This document shows positions 7,515-16,928 of a stretch of DNA of 43,166 bases, in pieces. The position numbers and the translations under genes are program-made. The notes beneath the pieces are model-generated. The model saw only the letters and a program-made list of their open reading frames with translations. It had not been told where the DNA came from and made no database searches. Origin of the DNA: Bacillus sp. JCM 19041 (GTDB lineage: Bacteria; Bacillota; Bacilli; Bacillales; Bacillaceae_D); assembly GCA_001310375.1 (NCBI GenBank), contig BAXC01000031.1:1-43166 (forward strand), in the 5' to 3' direction. The first letter of the stretch is position 1. Every line of letters begins with the position of its first letter.

Positions 7515-8186
7515 CTAGGAAACTGCTTCCTTGATGCCTACATCTAAAAGGCGCTGGACCTTTTCCAAACGAATTCCTTCGTTTTCATTATCCACAAAAG
7601 CAGCTTGCATTTGCACATCTTCGTGAATTTCATCTGCAAAATGAATCCATTGATCGGCAATATGTAAGCTAGTCGGCATCATCGCTGATGCACAGATAAG
7701 TGTATCACAATTCCCCTCATAACCAGCATGTGCTTTTCCCTTTAAAGCCCCCATTACATAGATGCTACCAGTAGCCGTCAACAAACCTCCAGGATTTATA
7801 TCTCCTACCAATAAGACATTCCCTTTAATGTGAACGACCTGTCCTGATCGTATCATTCGAGTCAAAGTTGTTGTCTGTGCATGCTCTTTCATTGCTTGAG
7901 CTTCTTCAAGCGTAACCACAGCAGATTCATACTGCTCAATACGTAAAGGGCTTCCTTCTGTTATTACTTCTTCAAGCTTTTTTTGGTCTGTTTGCGTTAA
8001 ATAACGATTCCCTAAATCAATTTTCACAAATACGAACGGATCATTTTTTTCGCCTTTATAATAATTAGATGAGAGCTTTTCCTTAAGTTCTTCCACTAAC
8101 TGATCAAATGAACAGCGATCATCTAAAAGAAAAGTTAAACCATCCTTCGTTCCTTTTATCGTGACGAGTGATTTTGCTTGTGACAT
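7515..8186 (-). CDS. minC: Septum site-determining protein MinC
   Basis: Inhibitor of FtsZ polymerisation, recruited by MinD. The N-terminal domain (about 1-105) is followed by the C-terminal beta-helix with the pattern VLLVGDINPGGLLTATGSIY and VMGALKGKAHAGYEGN. I choose the ATG at 8186 (MSQAKSLVTIKG), which has GAGGTGA eight bases upstream, rather than the in-frame codon at 8213. This gives 223 residues (B. subtilis 226). Intact. Confidence 0.95.
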   Translation of the reverse strand: MSQAKSLVTIKGTKDGLTFLLDDRCSFDQLVEELKEKLSSNYYKGEKNDPFVFVKIDLGNRYLTQTDQKKLEEVITEGSPLRIEQYESAVVTLEEAQAMKEHAQTTTLTRMIRSGQVVHIKGNVLLVGDINPGGLLTATGSIYVMGALKGKAHAGYEGNCDTLICASAMMPTSLHIADQWIHFADEIHEDVQMQAAFVDNENEGIRLEKVQRLLDVGIKEAVS

Positions 8187-8262
8187 TATGCATTCACCTC
8201 TGCTAACTACCATTGTACGATCATTTTAGACTAATTCCACATTCTTTGAACAAACTCCTGCT

Positions 8263-8787
8263 TTAACGATCTCTAAAGCTCGCCTGCTCATTCACATGAT
8301 GAACAAGCTTACGAAACGGCAATACGGCTAATATCGCGAAGGCGCTATTTAGGACTAATGTGGGCAGCAACCTGTCCAAGAAAAACAAACTTCCTGACAG
8401 GTCAGCTACTCCAAGTGCGTAAAAGATGCCAAATTGGTAATACTCGAATAGAAACACACCAATAATACAAAGCATCACAGCCCAAAGAGCTGATTCTTTT
8501 ACAGCTTTTAAAGGGACAGCAAATACATAACCTAGACATGCGAAGCCAAACATATAGATTCCTAAATAATTGGTATAAACAATATCATAAATTAACCCAA
8601 ATACGAGTCCATACACGAGACCAGCTTGCTTACCTGAATAAAGACCGATTAAAACGATTGCCATTAATACAAACCTCGGCACTATGTACTGCGAAGGGTC
8701 GGTATAATTCTGCAATGTGTATGGCAAAAGTGTACCCTCTGCCACGAGGAGTATTAATAGAACGAAAGAGAGATAGGCTCTGCTCAT
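8263..8787 (-). CDS. mreD: Rod shape-determining protein MreD
   Basis: Membrane partner of MreC and MreB in the lateral-wall elongation complex. 174 residues with five or six hydrophobic segments, intact, matching the family length (B. subtilis 172). Its ATG overlaps the mreC stop in an ATGA arrangement once the mreC frame is repaired, indicating translational coupling. Confidence 0.93.
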   Translation of the reverse strand: MSRAYLSFVLLILLVAEGTLLPYTLQNYTDPSQYIVPRFVLMAIVLIGLYSGKQAGLVYGLVFGLIYDIVYTNYLGIYMFGFACLGYVFAVPLKAVKESALWAVMLCIIGVFLFEYYQFGIFYALGVADLSGSLFFLDRLLPTLVLNSAFAILAVLPFRKLVHHVNEQASFRDR

Positions 8788-9673
8788 TCATCTTCACCTT
8801 CTTCAAGCAACTCCTCGTCCATTGATGGTAAATGACGTTGAACAATGAAAACATAATCTAAAGCAGAAAAATCAGCGGTGGAGTTAATATAAATGTTCTG
8901 TGACAATCCGTATTCATCCACTTCAACATATTCTACTTCGCCTATTAAGAGCCTGATGGATACACATCTCCAAGACCCGATGTCGTAACTCTGTCTCCTT
9001 CATTAATCTCACTTTCCACATCTACTTTCCTCATAATGAGCAAGTCATTGTCTACATCATACCCCTCAATAAATCCAATCGCTGGATCTTCATCACCATC
9101 CTCGAGCATTACTTGTGCTGAGACACGGTTTGTTGGATCGTTATCGCTTAATAATTGAACATACGACGTAAACTTGCTCGCTTGGCTTACCTTTCCTACC
9201 AGACCTCCTTGTGCATCAATAACAGCCATATCACTTGAAATATCGTCGGATTCTCCTCGGTTCACACCGATATATTGTTCCCAAGCATCAGGGGAACGGT
9301 TAATTACGACTGCGGATACACGTGAGTAATCACCTAGCCGTTCATCAATTTCAAGCATGCCACGCAGTCGTTCGTTCTCTTCTTCAAGCAAATCTTTTTC
9401 CACTGAGATTCGAGTATACTCTTCCAAACGCGTCCGTAGAAGCTGATTTTCTTCGTACGTATTCATAATTTCTTGCGTATTTTCATAAATACCGCTGAAA
9501 AAATGAGCCGGTTTGGAGACTAGATTTTGAACCCAACCCACGGCATCACGCATAATTTGTTCTGGCTCTGATAAGTTCCGGTCGCCCCTCGCCGAAAAGC
9601 CTATAAGCGCCATCAAAATAATAATGCTGACCAATAAAACAATAAGCTTTTTGTTGGAGAAAAATGACCTCAT
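8784..9673 (-). CDS. mreC: Cell shape-determining protein MreC (one frame break)
   Basis: Bitopic membrane protein linking MreB to the peptidoglycan synthases. It has a short cytoplasmic start, one membrane segment (about residues 10-27), a coiled coil (about 65-110, LRTRLEEYTRISVEKDLLEE) and the beta-rich outer domain. The frame is lost in the CC run at 8952-8953 after SGLGDVYPSG; one more base continues it as LLIGEVEYVEVDEYGLSQNI and ends it in an acidic tail, DEELLEEGEDE. The repaired length is 296 residues (B. subtilis 290) and the stop overlaps mreD. It lies 11 bases after mreB. Confidence 0.95.
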
Positions 9674-9684
9674 TCCTTACTCCT

Positions 9685-10716
9685 TTATTTCCAATCTGCT
9701 CTTGCTGAACCTGCTTTAGAGCGGAATAAATGAATGTTTTCCAATGCTTTTCCAGTTCCGATAGCTACACAATCAAGCGGCTCTTCAGCTACGATAACTG
9801 GCATATTTGTCTCTTCACTAAGTACTTTGTCCAAATTCCTTAGTAGCGCTCCCCCACCTGTTAGGACAATTCCTCGATCCATAATATCTGCTGCCAGTTC
9901 TGGAGGTGATTGTTCAAGTGTATTTTTTACGGCTTCTATAATTGTATCAACCGTATCGGAAAGAGCACTTGAAATTTCTTTTGATGTAACTGTGATGGTT
10001 TTAGGTAAACCTGTCAATAAATCACGTCCACGAATATCCATTTCTTCGTTTGGTTCTGTGTCAGGGCTTGCTGAACCGATCTCTAACTTTAATGTTTCAG
10101 ATGTACGCTCACCAATCATCAAGTTATAAGTCTTCTTCACGTATTGAATAATCGCATCGTCCATTTCATCTCCTGCAACACGAATCGATTGACTTGTCAC
10201 AATCCCACCAAGAGAAATAATTGCTACTTCCGTTGTACCACCACCGATATCAACGACCATACTACCCGTTGGCTCCCATACAGGAAGGTTTGCGCCAATC
10301 GCTGCTGCGAACGGTTCTTCAAGCGTGTATGCTTCCTTCGCGCCGGCTTGTTTTGTTGCATCCTCAACCGCTCGTTTTTCCACAGCGGTGATGCCTGATG
10401 GAACACATACCATAACAGCCGGCTTACGACTAAACATCGAACTGTTTTTCATTGCTTGTTGAATAAAGTATTTTAACATTGTCGCTGTTGTATCAAAGTC
10501 GGCAATAACTCCATCCTTCATCGGGCGAACAGCCACGATATTCCCCGGCGTACGACCGATCATATTCTTTGCGTCATTCCCTACAGCCTGAATGGAATTA
10601 GTATCCGTGCGAAGCGCAACCACTGAAGGTTCTCTTAACACAATCCCCTTTCCTTTTGTGTACACCAGTGTATTTGCTGTTCCTAAATCAATTCCAATAT
10701 CTCTGCTTCCAAACAT
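9685..10716 (-). CDS. mreB: Rod shape-determining actin homologue MreB
   Basis: Actin-like ATPase that guides cell-wall elongation. 343 residues, intact, with the actin phosphate motifs [15 protein letters not shown] and [13 protein letters not shown] and the adenosine motif [15 protein letters not shown] choose the ATG at 10716 ([12 protein letters not shown]) because MreB proteins begin there; the in-frame TTG at 10746 would add ten residues not found in the family. The ribosome binding site in front of 10716 is weak, while a better one (GGGAGG) stands about 70 bases further upstream with no matching start. First gene of mreBCD-minCD. Confidence 0.96.
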   Translation of the reverse strand: MFGSRDIGIDLGTANTLVYTKGKGIVLREPSVVALRTDTNSIQAVGNDAKNMIGRTPGNIVAVRPMKDGVIADFDTTATMLKYFIQQAMKNSSMFSRKPAVMVCVPSGITAVEKRAVEDATKQAGAKEAYTLEEPFAAAIGANLPVWEPTGSMVVDIGGGTTEVAIISLGGIVTSQSIRVAGDEMDDAIIQYVKKTYNLMIGERTSETLKLEIGSASPDTEPNEEMDIRGRDLLTGLPKTITVTSKEISSALSDTVDTIIEAVKNTLEQSPPELAADIMDRGIVLTGGGALLRNLDKVLSEETNMPVIVAEEPLDCVAIGTGKALENIHLFRSKAGSARADWK

Positions 10717-10902
10717 GTTTATATAGACTGTATAACCAACAAGCAACTATTGTTGCAACCTAACCTAATGGTTAAACAGACATCCTCCCTTAATTACACG
10801 TAGGTTCGTGTCTAATTATTTTTTTATCATCATTTTTTATCAAAGAAACTCATATGTTGTCACTAAGTAAACTCATACCCTTTATTATATCGAATAACAA
10901 CC

Positions 10903-10932
10903 AAAAAAAAATAGCCTTAAAGTTCCCCAGGC
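10903..10932 (-). terminator. Weak terminator-like element after radC
   Basis: In the 250-base gap between radC and mreB, a short GCCT/AGGC stem with an 11-base loop is followed on the minus strand by TATTTTTTTTT. The stem is weak. The rest of the gap (10717-10902) shows an isolated Shine-Dalgarno near 10785 and no ORF; I cannot name the mreB promoter with confidence. Confidence 0.35.
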
Positions 10933-10963
10933 AAAAAAATCTATTTATGCTTCATATGAATCT

Positions 10964-11647
10964 TCAACCAGATAAAAAACCTCTTTCTTTTAGACTCACA
11001 AAACAATCATCTCCGGTAATAATATGATCTAAAAGAGTAATGCCGAGAATCTTCCCCGCCTCGTTCAAACGCTTGGTAACACTGATGTCTTCAGGACTTG
11101 GTGCGGTCCCCGCTCGGATGGTTATGGAGGCAAATGAGGGCAGCAGACGAAGTTCGCAACGCTTCCTTAAATACTTCTCTTGGGTGAACGATACTTGCAT
11201 TTAGACTTCCAATAAAGAGGGTTTTTTGCTTTATTACATGATTTTTTGTATTTAAGTATAAAGCGACAAAATGCTCTTGTTGCAGCGTGCGCACATCATC
11301 CATGACGAGCTGGACCGCGTCTTCAGGGAGGTAATAACTGCACGTTCAACTCGCCTTTCACGCTGAATACGCTTGCCTAATTCAATTGCTGCCGCTAGTT
11401 CAATTGCTTTCGCAAAGCCAATCCCTCGAATTGTTTGGATTTCTTCGAGGGAAGCCTCACTCAGCTGCGCCAATGTCGAAAACCGCATTAAGAGCTCTGA
11501 AGCAACGTGGAGCGCGGAGATTTCTTTTGTTCCTGAACGCAAGAGCAAGGCTATGATTTCCTGATTGGATAGTGCCTTCGCTCCTTCACGCACAAATCGT
11601 TCCCTTGGTCGCTCTGTTTGCGGTACATCACGTATAAATAACGTCAA
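10964..11647 (-). CDS. radC: RadC family JAB/MPN protein (two frame breaks)
   Basis: Conserved protein of unsettled function, once linked to DNA repair, with an N-terminal helix-hairpin-helix ([20 protein letters not shown]) and a C-terminal JAMM metal-binding domain ([14 protein letters not shown], then HNHPSGD and PSPED). Frames break at the GGG at 11326-11328 and around 11104-11111, where two bases appear to be missing (CCC and GG runs in GACCCGGCACCA as expected). The repaired protein has about 228 residues (B. subtilis 231). It sits between maf and mreB, as in B. subtilis. Confidence 0.93.
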
Positions 11648-11662
11648 CGATAGAGCCTCCTT

Positions 11663-12238
11663 TTAAGAAATATGAGGATAAATCTGAAAGCGTTCAAGCT
11701 CTTTTACTGTTCTCGAGAGGGGGAGACCAGCAACCGCATAAAAATCTCCTTCTAAGCGAGAAACAAACATCCCGCCTAGGCTCTGAATACCATAAGCTCC
11801 CGCTTTATCCAAAGAATCGTCAGACCGCAAGTAACGATCAAGTTGCTCAGTCGTTATAGATGTCATGGTTACTCGGGCAATTTCACAAAAAACACTGACC
11901 TGTTCTCCTTTCACAATTGCCACACCTGTGCAGACATCGTGAGTGTTCCCTGCAAGAAGCATTAACATTTCTCGTGCCTCTTGTTTTGACCGAGGTTTCC
12001 CTAGTTGGTTGCCTTCATAAGAAACAACCGTATCTGCTCCGAGAACGACCGAATTCCGATTCATTCCCGCAACATGTTTTGCTTTGCGAAGTGCTAGCGT
12101 ACAGACGACCTCTTCAAGTGGTAGTCCTTCTTCAATTGTTTCATCAACATTACTTGGAATAACAGAAAATTGGTAGTGGCATTGCTTTAAAAAATCACTG
12201 CGCCTCGGGGAATTAGAAGCTAAAAGAAGGGTATTCAT
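11663..12238 (-). CDS. maf: Maf nucleoside triphosphate pyrophosphatase
   Basis: House-cleaning pyrophosphatase acting on modified or canonical nucleotides; in B. subtilis linked to septum inhibition. The signature LLLASNSPRRSDFL is at the N-terminus, followed by the VVLGADTVVSYEG and LGKPRSKQEA motifs. The ATG at 12238 is preceded by GAGGTGA at good spacing; the GTG at 12247 overlaps that site and is rejected. About 191 residues, intact. It is followed 15 bases later by radC. Confidence 0.95.
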   Translation of the reverse strand: MNTLLLASNSPRRSDFLKQCHYQFSVIPSNVDETIEEGLPLEEVVCTLALRKAKHVAGMNRNSVVLGADTVVSYEGNQLGKPRSKQEAREMLMLLAGNTHDVCTGVAIVKGEQVSVFCEIARVTMTSITTEQLDRYLRSDDSLDKAGAYGIQSLGGMFVSRLEGDFYAVAGLPLSRTVKELERFQIYPHIS

Positions 12239-12349
12239 TATATTCACCTCTACATTTTATTCTCTATCATGTACAGGTTTATCTTAGTATACCAATACTA
12301 CTTAAGCAAAAACAAGACGTTTATAGAGCAAAGGAATTTCAAATAATTG

Positions 12350-12420
12350 ATAGCGGAGGCTCAGCCATCGCCCGCGGAAAGCGAAATGTACGCCGAAAGC
12401 ATCGTACATCCACTTATGCA
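12350..12420 (-). repeat. Dispersed intergenic repeat, copy A
   Basis: On the minus strand this contains CGCTTTCCGCGGGCGA followed by TGGCTGAGCCTCCGCT. The core recurs with one change (CACTTTCCGCGGGCGA) at 16568-16583. Sequences with this core are, to my knowledge, scattered in intergenic regions of many Bacillaceae genomes. An apparent ORF across this block is an artefact of the repeat and of the neighbouring terminator. Confidence 0.65.
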
Positions 12421-12421
12421 T

Positions 12422-12470
12422 AAAAAAGCTTGTCGACACTCCCATTTTTATGAGACTTTGTTGACAAGCT
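12422..12470 (-). terminator. Terminator of the S9 peptidase gene
   Basis: AGCTTGTCAACA and TGTCGACAAGCT on the minus strand form an almost perfect 12-bp stem with a 20-base loop, followed by TTTTTT. It starts 18 bases after the peptidase stop. Confidence 0.85.
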
Positions 12471-12488
12471 GAATAACCAAAAATCTTT

Positions 12489-14440
12489 TTATAAATACTG
12501 ATCAAACCACTTAGTAATAGCATTTAATCTCTCTATCCGCAAATTTGGTTTTCCGCTGCGAGATAACTCATGATTTGCTTGTGGAAAGCGGATAAAACGC
12601 GTTTCCTTTTCTTGTTTTTTTAAGGCAATAAATAATTGCTCCGCTTGCTCAATCGGGCATCGTAAATCGTTTTCACCATGTAAGATTAATAGAGGTGTTT
12701 TAATTGCGTTTACATACTTAAGCGGAGAATGGCGCCAGAGCGTTTCAATATCAGTTAGATCTGCCTGGATTTGCCATTCGGAGAAATAGTAACCGATATC
12801 GCTAACACCATAAAAACTAATCCAATTGGAAATGGACCTTTGGGTGACCGCAGCTTTGAACCGATCCGTATGGCCAACCGCCCAGTTTGTCATGAATCCA
12901 CCATAACTACCTCCCGTGATTCCTAAACGGTTGATGTCGATCCAACCATGCTCTTTGATTGCATAATCTAGCACGTCCATTAAATCTTGAAAATCTCCAT
13001 TCCCATAATCACCACGAACTGCATCAACAAATGATTGCCCGTATCCAAGTCCTCCTCGAGGATTGGTAAATAATACACCATATCCTTTTGCTGTAAGCAC
13101 TTGGAATTCATGAAAATATGTTTTTGCATACATAGCATGCGGACCACCATGCACTTCTAAAACAAGTGGATACGTTTGACCTTGTTTAAAACCATTTGGT
13201 TTCATTATCCACCTTCAACAAAACTTCCATCTTCTCTGGTTAAGCGAATGGGTTCTGGTACGTTAATTTCAAATGTTTGTTCTACCTCTGCATTAAAAGC
13301 TGTCATAGGGTCTAAGGTACCAGTAGAAATATTTAATCGATACACTTCACTTGGTTTTTTTATATCACTATACGTAATAATCGCTTGTTCATTTTGCACA
13401 GCAAATCCATGAACATGCCCTTCAAGTTTAGAGATCTCTTTTACAGAACCATCGAGTTGGTAAGACCATAAATTCGCATGACCATGACTTGAAACAAGCG
13501 TAAATACAGTGTTTCCATCTGTTGAGAATACAGGTTGATTAGATCCTATATTCTGCAGAAAGTCAGCTACTACAACATCACCAATCAATACATCTGTAGA
13601 AGCTGATAGACTCTTGTTAGATTTCGTTTGTAAATCAAAAAGATATAAGGAAGGATGAGTAGCATTTTCATATTCTCTATAATGACCTAAAAGAACTACG
13701 TGCTGGCCGTTAGGTGAGACGGCACCACCCATTAAGTTTAAAGGTTCTTTTGTCACCTTTGTCTCTTCAAGTGTTGTAATGTCAATAAACCAAACATCCG
13801 AACTAAAAGTAAAATCTCTATTAGCACTTCGGTTCGCTGCAACTAATACGGCATTAGAATCGGCGGAAAAATCGATCAATTGAACATCATAAGGAGCATT
13901 CGTTAGCCATTTCTGCTCACCATTATTCAAATCAATGAGCCCAACTTGCATCACACTGTCGTCATGCAATCCTCTCGCATCTGATTTGTATTTCATTTCG
14001 TCTACAACAACTGGAGTAGGGACATCATTTGCAGAGTCTTCTGTCGCTACCTCTTTTTGCATCGCCGTATATGCAATTTTATCGCCACCCAATGACCAAA
14101 CAAATGACAGTACACCTTGTTTTTCATCCGTTAGTTGCTTTGCATCTGCCAATCCATGTTTGATGAACAGTTGCATTTTACCAGAACGATTGGACAAAAA
14201 CGCGAGCTTGTCTCCGACAGGAGCCCATTTAGGAGCTATATTTTTGTCTTCCCCGTACGTGATTTGCACGGTTTCTCCTTTACCTTCAGATAGTTGAAAC
14301 GCGTGTAAGTTTGCTATGTACTCATTTTTTTCCTGATTCATTTCTGTGACTACAACCACAGCTGTGTTCCCATCTGCTGATACTGTTGGATTTGTTACTG
14401 TCTTAAAATCATATAACGACTCTGCATTCAATTGCTTCAT
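12489..14440 (-). CDS. yuxL: S9 family acyl-aminoacyl/prolyl oligopeptidase, YuxL-like (one frame break)
   Basis: Serine peptidase that trims short peptides in the cytoplasm. The N-terminal 400 residues form a WD-like beta propeller (repeats such as NIAPKWAPVGDKLAFLSN and VFSTDGNTVFTL). The C-terminal alpha/beta hydrolase has nucleophile motif GGSYGGF, Asp in HGENDLRC and His in PQANHELSRSG. The frame breaks around 13209-13213; adding one base turns VEGG-stop into VEGWIMKPNGFK and gives 650 residues (B. subtilis YuxL 657). The start has GAGGAGGGG. It separates spoIIB from maf, which are adjacent in B. subtilis, so it is an insertion in the conserved order. Confidence 0.92.
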
Positions 14441-14514
14441 TTTTTCCCCTCCTCTTCCAATCTATTATACCGAATTGCTTCGGGTTTAGAAAGAAAATAC
14501 AATCCATATTTCAG

Positions 14515-14544
14515 AAAAAAAAGAACACTTTTCTAAGTGCTCTT
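14515..14544 (-). terminator. Terminator of the spoIIB-like gene
   Basis: On the minus strand GAGCACTT, a 4-base loop and AAGTGTTC are followed by TTTTTTTT, just after the stop codon of the upstream gene. Confidence 0.9.
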
Positions 14545-14549
14545 TTGCG

Positions 14550-15649
14550 TTATTGACGAATTGATTTTATTGTTTGTTCATAAAAGATCAATGAATCAAG
14601 TAATGCTTGTTGCACTTCCCAAAGCTTGCCTGCTTCTCCACTTTCATTGTACTCACTAATTAAACTTTCTGCCCTGCTAAGTTCATCACTCATCGCTAAA
14701 GCATGAGGTTTTGCATCGTCACCAATTGATGAAAAAGCAAGATCACGTCCCTGTGTAAGTTCATCTAACTTTGAAGCAAGATCATCTAACTGTTGTTCAC
14801 TTATTGTATTTTGACTTCCGTTTATTAGTTGGGTCGATGCCACATCATTTAAGCTTGTAAAGACAGCATAAGCTTTTGTAAACCATTCTGCTGCAACAAC
14901 ACCTTCTGCATCAGGTGTTCCACCATCTACCGTATACGTTTTTACATAAACATCTTGACCCTTCTCATGAATTAATTCACTTAAAGCTTGGGCTTTTGTT
15001 TGATCACTCGCTAAACCAACAAATAAAAACTGAGACTCATCACCCGTAGTTAGTACAGCTGGTATCCCACCCTCACGTGTTTGTGCAGCTACTTCCTCAC
15101 CTGTTTTCTTATCGGAAAATGCAGCACCTTGCACAATATCAACATGCATGGTCGGAAATGATGATGCTTCTGCTCCAGCAACAACTGCTGTGGCGGGAAC
15201 CTCTTGTTCCACTTGAGATGTGGCCGAGGAATTACCTACTACGAGCTGATACATGACCACCCCTAACCCTAGCCCAACAATAATTGCTGATAAGACGGCA
15301 GCAATAAGTGTCCATGGCATTTGGTCAAGTTTCCCTAATTTTTTTCGCCCCTTAGGCGGTAATTTTGGACCCATAGAACGGTTGCCATCATCCCAAAATG
15401 GCTCATTTCCTTCTTTCTTTTTTTCCTGCCTCTTATTGAAATCAATTAACTTATCTGGTTTAGGTATAAACTCATCTTCCTGATGTTTTTCTGATACTTG
15501 TTTGTTTTGTTCAAAAGGTGAACCGTCCCAAGTTACCACCTCAAGAGGAGGTTTTTTTCATTTTCGGGTGTTTGCTCTTGTTGCTGACTCGCATGCTTCG
15601 CAGTAGGAGGAAATTTAAACGACATTGTATGTTTTTTATTCTGCATCAT
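14550..15649 (-). CDS. spoIIB: SpoIIB-like membrane protein with SPOR-like domain (one frame break)
   Basis: In B. subtilis SpoIIB is a septal protein that helps engulfment by placing SpoIIM and aiding septal wall thinning. This protein has a charged cytoplasmic half, one membrane segment (about residues 110-132, PWTLIAAVLSAIIVGLGLGV), and an outer SPOR-like region (MHVDIVQGAAFSDKKTGEEV, QFLFVGLASDQTKAQALSEL) followed by a helical tail. Sequence similarity is low, so position next to comC is part of the argument. The frame is lost in the T run at 15552-15558; one more base links QTPENEKK to PPLEVVTWDGSPFE. About 365 residues. Start 15649 follows AAAGGGGTG; 15646 is also possible. Confidence 0.78.
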
Positions 15650-15690
15650 TGACACCCCTTTCTGCTATATCATATGAGGCTTGTCTTTAT

Positions 15691-16421
15691 TTAGACCACA
15701 TGGATAGAAAAATATACAATTAAAGCTGCAATACTAATAAAGGGGGCAAAAGGAATGCGTGTATCTTTTTTCAATTTTCTTGGCAAAAAGTGAGTAAGAT
15801 ACATAAAAGAGGGCTAATAACGACGATAGAGCGATGATAAATAGAAGAGGTTTAATTCCAACGATAATCGCTAATAAAATAAATAACTTGACGTCTCCTC
15901 CACCTAATTGATTCTTGTTACTTGCACATATAAGAATAATTAATAAGAGCAAGCCTGCGCCAAGCAAATACCCATTCACTTCAATTGGTACGAAAATAAA
16001 CCTTAAAACAATTAATGGTACTGCAAATACAACTAACACATCATTCGGAATGACCATTCGGATACTATCAGTGATTGTAACGAGGATAAGCAAGGAGATT
16101 AGTAAAAGTGCAATGGCAAGTTGTGGCTTTGCTCCAATCACAATCGAAGCAGTAAGAAAGAGCGCGCCACAAACAAATTCTGTTAACGGGTAAGAGATCG
16201 AGATTTTATTTTTACATGTTCTACATTTCCCGCTTAGACATATATAAGACACAATGGGTACTAAATCAATTGGGCTAAGCTGCCTATTACAGAATAAGCA
16301 ATGGGACCTTCCAAAAACACTAGCTAGAAAAGGCGTTCGTTTTTGCAGCCACAAGCAAATAAGAACCAATGACAGTTCCGATCGTAAAAAGATATACATG
16401 CAGCGTAAACAAAGCAGTCAT
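15691..16421 (-). CDS. comC: Competence prepilin peptidase ComC (two frame breaks)
   Basis: Membrane aspartic protease that cleaves and methylates the ComG pseudopilins for DNA uptake. The N-terminal zinc module has CLFC and CRTC pairs; the active-site aspartates are in VTITDSIRMVIPND and LGGGDVKLF. I place the start at the ATG at 16421 (MTALFTLHVYLFTIGTVIGS), preceded by GGGGGG. The frame breaks near 16335 and near 15770 in A and T runs; repair extends the end to RIPFAPFISIAALIVYFSI and a TAA at 15691. About 243 residues (B. subtilis 248). Confidence 0.9.
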
Positions 16422-16559
16422 TAGTAGCAATTCCCCCCCTTTTATTCTACTCAATTCGTAGATTCGACGTGAACTTCCATTTCCCTGCAAAAAAACCTTT
16501 AGACTCTTAGAATCACTCTACAAGCTTTTTATAATGATAGTGAATGTACAGCTCCCGGC

Positions 16560-16625
16560 ACACACTTCACTTTCCGCGGGCGACTGATGAGACTTTTCTC
16601 CCGCAGGAATCGACGTGGATGCTGT
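16560..16625 (+). repeat. Dispersed intergenic repeat, copy B
   Basis: CACTTTCCGCGGGCGA (16568-16583) is followed by a segment ending CTCCCGCAGGAATCGACGTGG. CCGCGGG and CCCGCAGG can pair into a hairpin. It shares its core with copy A near 12368-12383 on the other strand. Confidence 0.65.
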
Positions 16626-16683
16626 CCACTAGTTCCTGATCATTTCAATATAAGATTGCAAATAGTAGCGATGATTGGACTAG

Positions 16684-16803
16684 AAAAACCTCGATCCAGA
16701 AAATAATCTTGTCCGGAAAGTCAATGCGGTATTAGAAAGCTTGAGAGAGATTAACAGAAAAGGTCGTGAACTCACATACTGTCGCTGTTGCTACTGGGTA
16801 TAA
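16684..16803 (+). pseudogene. Possible transposase N-terminal remnant
   Basis: A stop-bounded 39-codon frame reads KNLDPENNLVRKVNAVLESL and continues to a TAA at 16801. The pattern PEN-x-LVRKVN resembles the N-terminus of IS1182/IS5-type transposases (PEDHLVRKI-type motif). No catalytic region follows. The match is short and from memory, so it is tentative. Confidence 0.3.
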
Positions 16804-16866
16804 GACGTCAAGCATCGCCAATGTAGATGGAAGATGAAGCAATCACCAACTCCAAATTGAGCCGAA

Positions 16867-16897
16867 AATACCTCTGAGATAAAATCTCAGAGGTATT
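16867..16897 (-). terminator. Hairpin after folC
   Basis: A perfect 14-bp inverted repeat (AATACCTCTGAGAT with its complement, loop AAA). It lies 30 bases after the repaired folC stop. On the minus strand the stem is followed by ATTTTCGG, a weak T tract. The same ACCTCTGAGATAAAAT string recurs at 16956-16971 inside the end of folC. Confidence 0.6.
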
Positions 16898-16928
16898 CTG
16901 TCTACGGTCCGAAACCTTTAGAGTCATT

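Noticed and set aside
10765..10795. Short upstream ORF (ATG TCT GTT TAA) behind GGGAGG before mreB
   Set aside because: The ATG directly abuts the Shine-Dalgarno, leaving no spacing for initiation, and three codons are not evidence of a leader peptide.
12302..12523. 73-codon frame on the minus strand across the repeat and terminator after yuxL
   Set aside because: Its codons come from the terminator stem and the dispersed repeat; there is no ribosome binding site, and such ghost frames arise wherever this repeat lies.
16808..16928. Extension of folC by about 40 residues through the perfect hairpin
   Set aside because: It results from a missing A in an A7 run; with the base restored the protein stops at 16929 with the usual 430 residues and the hairpin lies outside the gene.
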